Positions 33,681 through 45,805 of a DNA stretch of 64,000 nt are shown here, piece by piece. A program made the translations under genes and the position numbers. The notes below the pieces were generated by a model that was not told the origin of the DNA, did no database searches, and worked only from the letters and a program-made list of their open reading frames with translations. The stretch's first letter is position 1, and each line of letters begins with the position of its first letter. This stretch comes from JACMQX01 sp044225675. Its GTDB lineage: Bacteria > Pseudomonadota > Gammaproteobacteria > Burkholderiales > Burkholderiaceae_C. Where the stretch lies: NCBI GenBank assembly GCA_044225675.1, contig JBGAIH010000025.1:11637-75636 (forward strand), written 5' to 3'.

Positions 33681-35793
33681 TGAACATGGCGCTGGTCTGC
33701 GGCTGGTGGCCGTGGCATACGGCATTCATGCAACGCGGCTGGATCCTCTCGCAGGACGCGGGCAATGCCCGCATGCAGGAGATCGCCAGCGCGATCCAGC
33801 CGGGCGCCGCGGCCTACCTGGCGCGCCAGTACAGGACGATCGCCATCGTCGGCGTGGTGCTGGCGGTGCTGATCGCCGTCTTCCTGGACGGCAAGACGGC
33901 CATCGGCTTCGTGCTCGGCGCGGTGCTGTCCGGCGCCTGCGGCTTCATCGGCATGAACGTGTCGGTGCGCGCCAACGTGCGCACCGCGCAGGCGGCCACG
34001 CGCGGCATCGGCCCGGCGCTGGACATCGCCTTCAAGGGCGGCGCCATCACCGGCATGCTGGTGGTCGGCCTGGGCCTGCTGGGCGTGGGCGTTCTTCTGG
34101 TTCCTCGTCGGCAATGCGCCGGCCGCCCGCCAAGTTCTCAACGGTGCTCAACGCTGCTCGGCTTCGCCTTCGGTTCCTCGCTGATCTCGATCTTCGCGCC
34201 TGGGCGGCGGCATCTTCACCAAGGGCGCCGACGTCGGCGCCGACCTGGTGGGCAAGGTCGAAGCCGGCATCCCGGAAGACGATCCGCGCAACCCGGCGGT
34301 GATCGCCGACAACGTCGGCGACAACGTCGGCGACTGCGCCGGCATGGCGGCCGACCTGTTCGAGACCTATGCGGTGACGCTGATCGCCACCATGGCGCTG
34401 GGCGCGCTGATGGTGACCGGCGCGCCGACCGCCGCCGCGGTGTACCCGCTGCTGCTGGGCGGCGTGTCGATCATCGCCTCGATCATCGGCTGCAGCTTCG
34501 TCAAGGCCAGCCCCGGCATGAAGAACGTGATGCCGGCGCTGTACAAGGGCCTGATCGTCGCCGGCGTGATCTCGCTGATCGCCTTCTACGGCGTCACCAC
34601 GATGGTGATGCCAACGCCATGACCGGCACCGGCAGCCAGATCATGCGCCTGTTCGGCGCCTGCGCCGTCGGCCTGCTGCTGACCGCAGGGATGGTGTGGA
34701 TCACCGAGTACTACACCGGCACCGACTACAAGCCGGTGCAGCACGTCGCGCAAGCCTCCACCACCGGCCACGGCACCAACATCATCGCCGGCCTCGGCGT
34801 GTCGATGCGCTCCACCGCCTGGCCGGTGATCTTCGTCTGCGTCGCGATCATCGTCTCCTACTGCCTCGCCGGCCTGTACGGCATCGCCGTGGCCGCCACC
34901 TCGATGCTGAGCATGGCCGGCATCGTGGTCGCGCTCGACGCCTACGGCCCGATCACCGACAACGCCGGCGGCATCGCCGAGATGGCCGAGCTGCCGGACA
35001 GCGTGCGCGACATCACCGACCCGCTCGACGCGGTGGGCAACACCACCAAGGCGGTGACCAAGGGCCGCAATCGGCTCGGCCGGCCTGGCCGCGCTCGTGC
35101 TGTTCGCCGACTACACGCACTCGCTCGCCACGCGCGGCATCAGCGCCAGCTTCGATCTGAGCAACCCCAAGGTGATCATCGGCCTGTTCATCGGCGGCCT
35201 GATTCCGTATCTCTTCGGCGCGATGGCGATGGAGGCCGTCGGCCGCGCCGCGGGCTCGGTGGTCGAGGAAGTGCGCCGCCAGTTCCGCGACATCAAGGGC
35301 ATCATGGAAGGCAAGCCCAATACGAGCCGTCGACATGCTCACCGCCGCGGCGATCAAGGAGATGATGATCCCGTCGCTGCTGCCGGTGGTGGTGCCGATC
35401 CTGGTGGGCCTGTTGCTCGGCGCCGAGGCGCTCGGCGGCCTGCTGATGGGCACTATCGTCACGGGCCTGTTCGTCGCCATCAGCATGTGCACCGGCGGCG
35501 GCGCGTGGGACAACGCCAAGAAGTACATCGAAGACGGCAACTTCGGCGGCAAGGGCAGCGACGCGCACAAGGCCGCCGTGACCGGCGACACCGTGGGCGA
35601 CCCCTACAAGGACACCGCCGGCCCGGCGGTCAACCCGTTGATCAAGATCATCAACATCGTGGCCCTGCTGATCGTGCCGCTGCTGCCGGTGCCCGCGGGC
35701 TCGACGTCGGCCGCGCACGGCGCCACTGCGCCGGTGGTCGCACCGGCGGCGACGAGCCAAGCCATGCCGCCGGCCGAGCCGGCGTCGAAGTAG
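33674..35793 (+). pseudogene. hppA: Second hppA copy (membrane H+-pyrophosphatase), broken by multiple frameshifts
   Basis: The translation is collinear with the intact hppA at 36495-38714, with mostly third-position differences, but the frame changes at about 34090, 34145, 34197, 34608, 35065 and 35322, and the N-terminus is also garbled. Conserved stretches survive in different frames: DNVGDNVGDCAGMAADLFE, STTGHGTNIIAGLGVS, GNTTKAVTKG and GDTVGDPYKDTAGPAVNP. The C-terminal tail differs from that of the intact copy. The pattern of 1-2 base indels without stops of other origin looks like poor sequence of a related gene. It may be a foreign or misassembled contig, or a decayed paralogue. It cannot encode a working pump as written. 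Confidence 0.85.
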
Positions 35794-35843
35794 GACAGCG
35801 CTGCAGGTGCGCAAGGGCCGCGCGGCCCTTCGCGCCTGGAGGG

Positions 35844-36266
35844 CTAGAACTTCTCGGCGATGAACATGCCCGAGTGGTCGGGCGACTTGTGCGAGGTGTC
35901 GATCCGCCGCTTCGGCAGCTTGACCTTCTCGCGCTTCATCGCCTTGTAAGGCACGCGCGACAGCAGGTGACTGATGATGTTCAGCCGCGCACGGCGCTTG
36001 TCGTCGGAGCGCGCCAGATGCCACGGCGCGTAACCGGTATGGGTGGCGGCGAACATCTCGTCGCGCGCCTTGGTGTAGTCGTTCCAGGCCGTATAGGAGC
36101 GCAGATCCATCGGCGACAGCTTCCAGATCTTGCGCCCGTCGTTGATGCGGCCTTCGAGACGGCGCGTCTGCTCCTGCGGGCTGACCTCGAGCCAGTACTT
36201 CAGCAGCACGACGCCGGAATCGACGATCGCCTTCTCCACCAGGGGCACCGTCTGCAGGAAGCGCAG
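35844..36266 (-). pseudogene. ppk2: Polyphosphate kinase 2 (PPK2), C-terminal fragment
   Basis: About 140 residues matching the C-terminal half of PPK2: LLKYWLEVSPQEQTRRLE, WKLSPMDLRSYTAWNDYTKA, RDEMFAATHTGYAPWHLA and SDDKRRARLNIISHLLSRVPY. PPK2 uses polyphosphate to phosphorylate nucleoside diphosphates. The N-terminal part with Walker A is absent: the frame meets the undetermined base at 36267 and then continues into sequence copied from the ppa-hppA intergenic region. The fragment is convergent with the broken hppA. It has no start of its own and is considered truncated at an artificial or recombination junction. Confidence 0.85.
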
Positions 36267-36267
36267 N
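36267..36267. other. Undetermined base (N) at a sequence junction
   Basis: The only N in the window lies exactly where the ppk2 fragment ends and the second copy of the ppa-hppA intergenic sequence begins. This suggests a joined contig end. Confidence 0.95.
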
Positions 36268-36279
36268 ATTTGGTTGTAC

Positions 36280-36494
36280 AGATGGAAAGCCGGCCAGGTG
36301 CCGGGGATCAGGAGAAACCCTGATTTTACGGGTGGAGCTTTGCGTTTCCTGACCGCCATCAGAAGAAGCGCCGCCGTTTGCGCTTATAGTCCGCCCGTTG
36401 GCCAATCGTCTCCACGGGGAGCAACGAGGAAGCAACGCAGCGGGGGCCCCGCTTGCGGGGCTCCCTCCAAGCGAAACAACGTAGGAGAACAAAC

Positions 36495-36500
<6 letters not shown>
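36280..36500. repeat. Right copy of the ppa-hppA intergenic region
   Basis: Counterpart of 33444-33680, leading into the intact hppA. It starts abruptly after the N at 36267 and differs from the left copy by indels as well as substitutions. Confidence 0.8.
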
Positions 36501-38714
<2,214 letters not shown>

Positions 38715-38797
38715 GCTTGCGCCGTGCCGCCGCGCGTCTTCAAGACGCCGGCTGTTCGCGGTGCCAGGGTCTGTCATTGCGGCAGGCCTGTGATACG

Positions 38798-38823
38798 AAG
38801 GCCTGCCTCGCGGCAGGCCTTTT
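38798..38823. terminator. Bidirectional terminator between hppA and the TetR gene
   Basis: A perfect 10-bp stem AAGGCCTGCC / GGCAGGCCTT with loop TCGC is followed by further T on the plus strand and has A/T ends for the minus strand. It lies between convergent genes. Confidence 0.8.
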
Positions 38824-38855
38824 CCATTGCGGGTCCGTCTTGCTTGCGGGCCCGC

Positions 38856-39470
38856 TCAGCGGCGTGCCGACCTGCCGGACGGCGCCGCGCCGGGCATCTC
38901 GGCCACGGCGCGGACCAGCAGGCTGGACGGGCCGACCAGCGCTTGCAGCTGACCGCCCTGCCCCTGCTCGATCGCCTGCAGCACCAGCTCGTTGATGCCG
39001 CCGACGATAGCCGTGGCCATGTCCTGCGACAGCCCGCCAGATGAGCGCCCCGCATTGATCACGCCGCGCATGAAGTCTGCGATCTCCTGATTCGCACGGC
39101 GCCGGGCCGCGAGCCCGGGCTCGCCCAGGGCCAGGATCTCCATGAACAGCGTGCGCAGCAGCACCGGGTTCTGCGCCAGGCAGCCGAGGTACGCCGTCAT
39201 CGCCTGCTCGACCTGCGCCTGCCACTCGCGGTCTGGATCGATCGCCTCGCGCAGCACCTGCAGCGCGTTGTGGCTGGCCGCTTCATACAGGGCGATCAGG
39301 CAGTCGGCCTTGGTCTGGAAGTGTTCGTAGAAAGTGCGGCGCGACACCGCCGCCTCGCGCACGATGTCGGCGATGGTGGTGTCGGCGTAGCCTTTGGCAG
39401 CCACGGCGTGCGACATGCCCTCCAGCAGACGGTGGCGGTGTTCGCTGACTTCGACGGCCTCGGTGATCAT
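38856..39470 (-). CDS. TetR/AcrR family transcriptional repressor
   Basis: 204 residues from the ATG at 39470. Residues about 10-55 form the TetR helix-turn-helix (TIADIVREAAVSRRTFYEHF is the recognition region). The C-terminal ligand domain (about 60-185) includes NPVLLRTLFMEILALGEPG. It is divergent from a metal-dependent hydrolase gene, and the 124-nt gap holds two matching palindromes, one next to this gene. Autorepression and repression of the neighbour are therefore likely. A longer upstream frame exists but would run through the operators and the divergent gene. Confidence 0.92.
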   Translation of the reverse strand: MITEAVEVSEHRHRLLEGMSHAVAAKGYADTTIADIVREAAVSRRTFYEHFQTKADCLIALYEAASHNALQVLREAIDPDREWQAQVEQAMTAYLGCLAQNPVLLRTLFMEILALGEPGLAARRRANQEIADFMRGVINAGRSSGGLSQDMATAIVGGINELVLQAIEQGQGGQLQALVGPSSLLVRAVAEMPGAAPSGRSARR

Positions 39471-39514
39471 GGTGGCGATTGTCCCTGCCTTGCGGGGAAT
39501 GTCCTTGACCCGTA

Positions 39515-39578
39515 TCTGGTACTTGACAGTACCAGATGATGCCCGCATAGTTCGAAACCCTGGTACACATTCGTACCA
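39515..39578 (+). promoter_or_regulatory. Promoter of the metal-dependent hydrolase gene with two TetR-type operators
   Basis: Operator 1 is TCTGGTAC-N6-GTACCAGA (39515-39536, perfect 8-bp arms). Operator 2 is TGGTAC-N6-GTACCA (39561-39578), 44 nt away centre to centre. A consensus TTGACA (39523-39528) forms the spacer of operator 1 and sits 17 nt before CATAGT (39546-39551). Operator 1 thus covers the -35 and operator 2 lies just after the predicted start, ideal for repression by the adjacent TetR protein. Confidence 0.8.
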
Positions 39579-39594
39579 ACTCCCGGAGTTTGCC

Positions 39595-40419
39595 ATGACC
39601 GATCTCGTCGTGCGTCGCCTGCTGATCGACCTCGAAGCCTCGTTCGACCGCCACTGGTGTGGCGGCGACGCCTTCCGCACCGCGCTGTTCAACGCCCTGT
39701 CGATGAGCTTTCCGGTGGGTGAGCAGTTCTTCATCGACTCGGTGCGCAACGGCTTCAAGACGCTGCCGCCGGAGGCGCAGGAGGCGCTGAAGGACGAGGT
39801 CCAGGGCTTCATCGGCCAGGAGGCAACCCACCGCCGCATCCACGCCCTCTTCAACGGCCATCTGGAACGCCAGGGCCTGGTCAACGGCTGGGCGCCGCGT
39901 GTGCTCAAGCGCATGAAGCGCCTGGAAGGCCTCGACCCCCGACACCCGCTGGGCATCACCGCCGCCAACGAGCACTTCACCGCCATCCTGGCCGACTGGC
40001 TGCTGCGCAACCACGACCTCATGGGCACGAGCGAGCCGCGCCTGAAGACCCTGTGGCTGTGGCACAGCGCCGAAGAGTCCGAGCACAAGTCCACCGCCTT
40101 CGACCTGTACCAGGCCCTTGGCGGCAGCCATGAATGGCGCATCCGCTGGTTCCGCCGCGTGACCTTCTTCTTCCTGTTCGATGCCACGCGTCAGACGATC
40201 AGCAACCTTCATCACGACGGCACGCTGTGGAAGTGGAGCACCTGGAAGAGCGCCGCCAGCTACCTGTTCGGCCCGCGCGGCCTCGTCACCGAAACGCGCG
40301 CAGCATGGCGCGAGTACTTCCGCCGCGACTTCCACCCCATCCAGCAGGACAGCGAGCTGTCACGCCGCTGGCTCGCCGAGAACACCAGCCAGTACGTTCC
40401 GGTCGGCGCGGCCGCCTGA
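39595..40419 (+). CDS. Predicted metal-dependent hydrolase (COG3687/PF10118 family)
   Basis: 274 residues, all-alpha, with paired metal-ligand-like motifs GQEATHRRIH (about 80-89) and SAEESEHKSTAF (about 160-171). These suggest a di-iron or similar centre of the ferritin-like type. The biochemical role of this family is not established. The gene is strictly paired with a divergent TetR repressor through two operators, suggesting induction by a small, possibly lipophilic, molecule (inference). Confidence 0.85.
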   Translation: MTDLVVRRLLIDLEASFDRHWCGGDAFRTALFNALSMSFPVGEQFFIDSVRNGFKTLPPEAQEALKDEVQGFIGQEATHRRIHALFNGHLERQGLVNGWAPRVLKRMKRLEGLDPRHPLGITAANEHFTAILADWLLRNHDLMGTSEPRLKTLWLWHSAEESEHKSTAFDLYQALGGSHEWRIRWFRRVTFFFLFDATRQTISNLHHDGTLWKWSTWKSAASYLFGPRGLVTETRAAWREYFRRDFHPIQQDSELSRRWLAENTSQYVPVGAAA

Positions 40420-40449
40420 TGGGCTGAAGGGAGCCAAGCCCTCGGGGCC

Positions 40450-40971
40450 TCAGGACGCCAGCGTCTCGCGCAGCCGCACCGGGCCGACACGCGCCTCGAT
40501 CGCGGCCTGCACCTCGCGCCGCAGGCCGAAGGCAAAACCCGCTTCGGCCATCACGAACAGCGGCCCGATCAGCAGGCCGACCAGATCGTCGACGAACGCG
40601 GGCTTCCTGCCTTCGTAGTAGTGGCCGATGAACTGGATGATCCAGCCGACCACGAACAGGCCCACGCCTGCGCCGAGCCACACTGCGGTGGCCATGCCTG
40701 CGACCCACTGGCCTATGGCCAGGAACGCGGCCAGCTCGACTGCCATGGCCACGCCGTAGCGCGTGTCAAGCCGGAAGTAGAAGATGCAGGTCGCCACCGC
40801 CGCCAGCAGGGCCGGCGTCACCGGCATCGCGCCGGCCATCACCGACGGGCGCGACAGCAGCATCACCACCGCCAGCGTGATCATGGGCACGCCGATGAAG
40901 TGCGTCGTGATGTTGCGCGGGTCGCGGTGGTAGGCGCCGTACTGCGCGAGCTGGTCGATCAGGGTCTTCAT
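40450..40971 (-). CDS. DUF962 / Mpo1-like membrane protein
   Basis: 173 residues from the ATG at 40971 with AAGGAGA upstream. The N-terminal block YGAYHRDPRNITTHFIGVP and the later GWIIQFIGHYYEGRKPAFVDD carry the conserved His residues of the family. Four hydrophobic segments are seen. Yeast Mpo1, a homologue, is an Fe(II)-dependent dioxygenase for alpha-oxidation of 2-hydroxy fatty acids; the same chemistry here is inferred from the shared His motifs. It is convergent with the metal-dependent hydrolase gene. Confidence 0.87.
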   Translation of the reverse strand: MKTLIDQLAQYGAYHRDPRNITTHFIGVPMITLAVVMLLSRPSVMAGAMPVTPALLAAVATCIFYFRLDTRYGVAMAVELAAFLAIGQWVAGMATAVWLGAGVGLFVVGWIIQFIGHYYEGRKPAFVDDLVGLLIGPLFVMAEAGFAFGLRREVQAAIEARVGPVRLRETLAS

Positions 40972-41158
40972 GCGTGTCTCCTTCGGGGTCGGCCCGAGCC
41001 GTGCCGGGCGCTGCCGGAATGATGCCGCCTTCGCCGCCCGGATGTCCACAGGGGCATGTCGCCTGCACGACGCTGCAGCGCACTAAAGTACTCTCGCGCG
41101 CTGCCTCTGCCCGGCTTCGGCAGCGGCGCACGGGCCGCATTTCGCGGAGAATCTCCGC

Positions 41159-42592
41159 ATGCAACTGAACTACATCGCCAACGCCTCGGTGCCGTCCGCC
41201 TCCGGCCGCACCATCCCCGTGATCGACCCGTCCGACGGCCAGACCTTCGACGAGCTGCAGCGCAGCAATGCGCAGGACATCGACACCGCCGTGCGTGCAG
41301 CCCGCCAGTGCTACGACGCCGTGTGGAGCAAGCTGAGCGGCGTGGAGCGCGGGCGCCTGATGATGCGCCTGTCGGCCAAGGTGACCGAGCACGCCGACGA
41401 ACTCACCGCCATCGAGCAGCGCGACTGCGGAAAGCCCACCAAGCAGGCCCGCGCCGACGCGCTGGCGCTGGCGCGCTACTTCGAATACTACGCCGGTGCC
41501 TGCGACAAGTTCCACGGCGAGACCATCCCCTACCTCGACGGCTACAGCGTCCTCACCTGGCGCGAGCCCCATGGCGTGACCGGCCACATTATTCCGTGGA
41601 ACTACCCGATGCAGATCTTCGGCCGCAGCGTCGCGGGCGCGCTGGCCGCCGGCAACGTCTGCGTCGTCAAGCCGGCCGAAGACGCCTGCCTCTCGCTCAT
41701 CCGCGTGGCGCAGCTCGCGGCCGAAGCCGGCTTTCCCGCAGGCGCGATCAACATCGTGACCGGCTACGGCCACGAGGTCGGCGACGCGCTGGTCCGGCAT
41801 GAGGGCATCGACCACATCAGCTTCACCGGCAGCCCCAAGGTCGGCACGCTGATCCAGCAGGTCGCGGCCGAGCGGCACTGCCCCGTCACGCTGGAGCTGG
41901 GCGGCAAGAGCCCGCAGATCGTGTTCGCCGATGCCGACCTCGACGCCGTCATTCCCGTGGTCATCAACGCCATCGTGCAGAACGCCGGCCAGACCTGCTC
42001 AGCGGGCTCGCGCCTGCTGGTCGAGCGCGCCATCTACGAGCCGCTGCTCGAACGCCTGGGCCAGGCCTTCGAGAACCTGCGCGTCGGCCCCGCCGCGATG
42101 GACTTGGACGTCGGCCCGCTGATCCGCGCCAGCCAGCAGCAGCGCGTGTGGGACTTTCTCTCGGACGCGCAGGTCGCGGGCATCCCCATGGTCGCGCAGG
42201 GCCGCGTCGTCGACGAAGCGCCCGACACCGGCTTCTACCAGGCCCCCACGCTGCTGCGCGACGTGCCGGTGAACCACCGCCTCGCGCAGGAAGAAGTCTT
42301 CGGCCCCGTGCTCTCGGCCATGAGCTTCACAGGGGAAGACGAAGCCGTGCATCTGGCCAACGCCACGCAGTTCGGCCTCGTGGCCGGCGTGTGGACGCGC
42401 GACGGCGCCCGCCAGTTCCGCATGGCCAGGCGCGTGAAGAGCGGCCAGGTCTTCATCAACAACTACGGCGCGGCCGGCGGTGTCGAACTGCCCTTCGGCG
42501 GCGTGAAGTCCTCGGGCTACGGCCGCGAAAAAGGCTTCGAGGCGCTGTACGGCTTCAGCACGCTCAAGACGGTGGCGATCCGGCACGGCTGA
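41159..42592 (+). CDS. Aldehyde dehydrogenase, betaine-aldehyde dehydrogenase-like
   Basis: 477 residues, NAD(P)+-dependent ALDH superfamily. The catalytic Cys lies in NAGQTCSAGSRLLV (about 277) and the general-base Glu in TLELGGKSPQIVF (about 244). The cofactor site shows PWNYPMQIF and FTGSPKVGT. The pattern resembles BetB/ALDH9-type aminoaldehyde dehydrogenases, but no betA, betI or choline transport gene adjoins it, so the substrate is open. It is divergent from the Mpo1-like gene, which could point to a fatty-aldehyde role instead. Confidence 0.92.
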   Translation: MQLNYIANASVPSASGRTIPVIDPSDGQTFDELQRSNAQDIDTAVRAARQCYDAVWSKLSGVERGRLMMRLSAKVTEHADELTAIEQRDCGKPTKQARADALALARYFEYYAGACDKFHGETIPYLDGYSVLTWREPHGVTGHIIPWNYPMQIFGRSVAGALAAGNVCVVKPAEDACLSLIRVAQLAAEAGFPAGAINIVTGYGHEVGDALVRHEGIDHISFTGSPKVGTLIQQVAAERHCPVTLELGGKSPQIVFADADLDAVIPVVINAIVQNAGQTCSAGSRLLVERAIYEPLLERLGQAFENLRVGPAAMDLDVGPLIRASQQQRVWDFLSDAQVAGIPMVAQGRVVDEAPDTGFYQAPTLLRDVPVNHRLAQEEVFGPVLSAMSFTGEDEAVHLANATQFGLVAGVWTRDGARQFRMARRVKSGQVFINNYGAAGGVELPFGGVKSSGYGREKGFEALYGFSTLKTVAIRHG

Positions 42593-42708
42593 GCGGTGCC
42601 GCGGGACGCACGCGGCAGGCTGAGCGGGACTGCGGCGGCAACACCGCCCGCAGGGTCAAGCCCCCGGCCGGACTGCCTGCCCGCCCTCGCACACCGCACA
42701 ATAGCGCC

Positions 42709-43824
42709 ATGGCAGAACGCGTCATCCCTCTCGTCGACCAGCGCCTGGCCGCCCTCGCGGCCGCAGTGCCGAACACGCCGGTGGCGGCCACCGGCCTGCT
42801 GGCCGACGCGCTTGGCCGGCCGCTGCACGACCTGCGCATCAGCGTGACCGACCGCTGCAACTTCCGCTGCAGCTACTGCATGCCCAAGGAAGTCTTCGAC
42901 AAGGACTACCCCTACCTGCCCCATTCGGCGCTGCTGAGCTTCGAAGAGATCACCCGGCTGGCGCGGCAGTTCGTCGCGCATGGCGTGCGCAAGATCCGCC
43001 TGACCGGCGGCGAGCCGCTGCTGCGCAAGAACCTGGAGGTGCTCATCGAGCAGCTCGCCGCGCTGCGCACGCCCGACGGCGCACCGCTGGACCTCACGCT
43101 CACCACCAATGGCTCGCTGCTGCAGCGCAAGGCCGCCGCGCTCAAGGCCGCCGGCCTGCGCCGCGTCACCGTGAGCCTCGACGGGCTGGACGACACCGTC
43201 TTCCGCCGCATGAACGACGTCGACTTTCCGGTCGCGCAGGTGCTCGCGGGCATCGACGCCGCGCGCGCGGCGGGCCTCGGGCCGATCAAGGTGAACATGG
43301 TCGTCAAGCGCGGCACCAACGAGCACGAGATCCTGCCCATGGCCCGCCACTTCCGCGGCACGGGCCACGTGCTGCGCTTCATCGAATACATGGACGTCGG
43401 CGCCACCAACGGCTGGCGCATGGACGAAGTCCTGCCTTCGGCCGAGGTGGTGCGCCGCATTTCGGCCGAGATGCCGCTGGTCGCGCTCGAGCCCTCGGCG
43501 CCCGGCGAGACGGCCGAGCGCTGGGCCTATGCCGACGGCGGCGGCGAGATCGGCGTCATCAGCAGCGTGACCCAGGCCTTCTGCGGCGACTGCAGCCGCG
43601 CGCGTCTGTCCACCGAGGGGCGGCTGTACCTGTGCCTGTTCGCCTCGCAGGGCCATGACCTGCGCGCGCTGCTGCGCGGCGGCGCGAGCGACGCCGACAT
43701 CGCCTCGGCCATCGGCCACATCTGGCACCGCCGCGACGACCGTTATTCGGAGCTGCGCGGCAGCCTTGCGGCCGACACCGGCGGCGGCGCGCGGCGCGTC
43801 GAAATGAGTTACATCGGAGGCTGA
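42709..43824 (+). CDS. moaA: GTP 3',8-cyclase (molybdenum cofactor biosynthesis)
   Basis: Radical-SAM enzyme of 371 residues that converts GTP to 3',8-cyclo-7,8-dihydro-GTP with MoaC. The N-terminal cluster motif is CNFRCSYC (C50, C54, C57), followed by the LTGGEPLLR block. The C-terminal second cluster has C292, C295 and C309, and the chain ends in the required Gly-Gly. The first 35 residues are longer than in E. coli. It heads a moaA-mobA-moeA run with a 4-nt gap to mobA. Confidence 0.96.
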   Translation: MAERVIPLVDQRLAALAAAVPNTPVAATGLLADALGRPLHDLRISVTDRCNFRCSYCMPKEVFDKDYPYLPHSALLSFEEITRLARQFVAHGVRKIRLTGGEPLLRKNLEVLIEQLAALRTPDGAPLDLTLTTNGSLLQRKAAALKAAGLRRVTVSLDGLDDTVFRRMNDVDFPVAQVLAGIDAARAAGLGPIKVNMVVKRGTNEHEILPMARHFRGTGHVLRFIEYMDVGATNGWRMDEVLPSAEVVRRISAEMPLVALEPSAPGETAERWAYADGGGEIGVISSVTQAFCGDCSRARLSTEGRLYLCLFASQGHDLRALLRGGASDADIASAIGHIWHRRDDRYSELRGSLAADTGGGARRVEMSYIGG

Positions 43825-43828
43825 CAGC

Positions 43829-44454
43829 GTGCATCACGACGAGCCGGGCATCGACCCGCAGGACATCACCGGCATCGTGCTGGCCGGCGGGCGCGGCGCC
43901 CGCATGGGCGGCGCCGACAAGGGCCTGCAGAACTTCAACGGCCTGCCCCTGGCACTGCACACGCTCATGCGCCTTCAGCTGCAGGTCGGCGAGGTCATGA
44001 TCAACGCCAACCGCAACCTTGCGGCCTACGAGTCGTTCGGCGTGCCGGTCTGGCCCGACAGCCTGGCCGACTACGCGGGCCCACTTGCGGGCTTCCTCAC
44101 GGGCCTGGAGCGCTGCGAGACGCCCTTTCTCGTCACCGTGCCCTGCGACACGCCGCTGTTTCCCACGGACCTGGTGAAGCGGCTCGGGCGCGCCCTCGTG
44201 CGCGAGCATGCCGACATCGCCATGGCCAGCGCGCCGGAAGAAGACGGCCAGCTGCGCGCCCAGCCGGTGTTCTGCCTGCTGCGCGTCGAGCTGCTCGAAA
44301 GCCTGGTGCGCTTCACCCACGAAGGCGGCCGCAAGATCGACGCCTGGACGGGCCGCCACAAGACCGTGCTCGTGCCCTTCGAGCCGCCGGCCACCGAGCC
44401 GCGCGCCTTCTTCAACGCCAACACCCTGGCGGAGCTGCACGCGCTGGAGCGCTC

Positions 44455-44458
<4 letters not shown>
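43829..44458 (+). CDS. mobA: Molybdenum cofactor guanylyltransferase
   Basis: 209 residues from a GTG start just after moaA. The nucleotidyltransferase signature LAGGRGARMGGADKGL is at about 18-33, with Lys31 as the GTP-binding lysine. Asp in VPCDTPLFP (about 110) is the metal ligand. MobA attaches GMP to molybdopterin to form the bis-MGD cofactor used by DMSO-reductase-family enzymes. The 3' end overlaps moeA by four bases. Confidence 0.94.
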
Positions 44459-45741
<1,283 letters not shown>

Positions 45742-45805
45742 GGGCGGCTCGCGGGCGGAGCGGAACCGGCGCCTGAGCCGGGCCGGAGCCCGACGCCCCC
45801 GCCGC

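Noticed and set aside
35097..36323. Long plus-strand frame spanning the end of the broken hppA and the ppk2 fragment
   Set aside because: Only its first part (to about 35320) encodes hppA sequence; the rest is shadow of ppk2 on the other strand and crosses the N.
42593..42708. Possible terminator between the aldehyde dehydrogenase gene and moaA
   Set aside because: GC-rich with small inverted repeats but no clear stem plus T-run.
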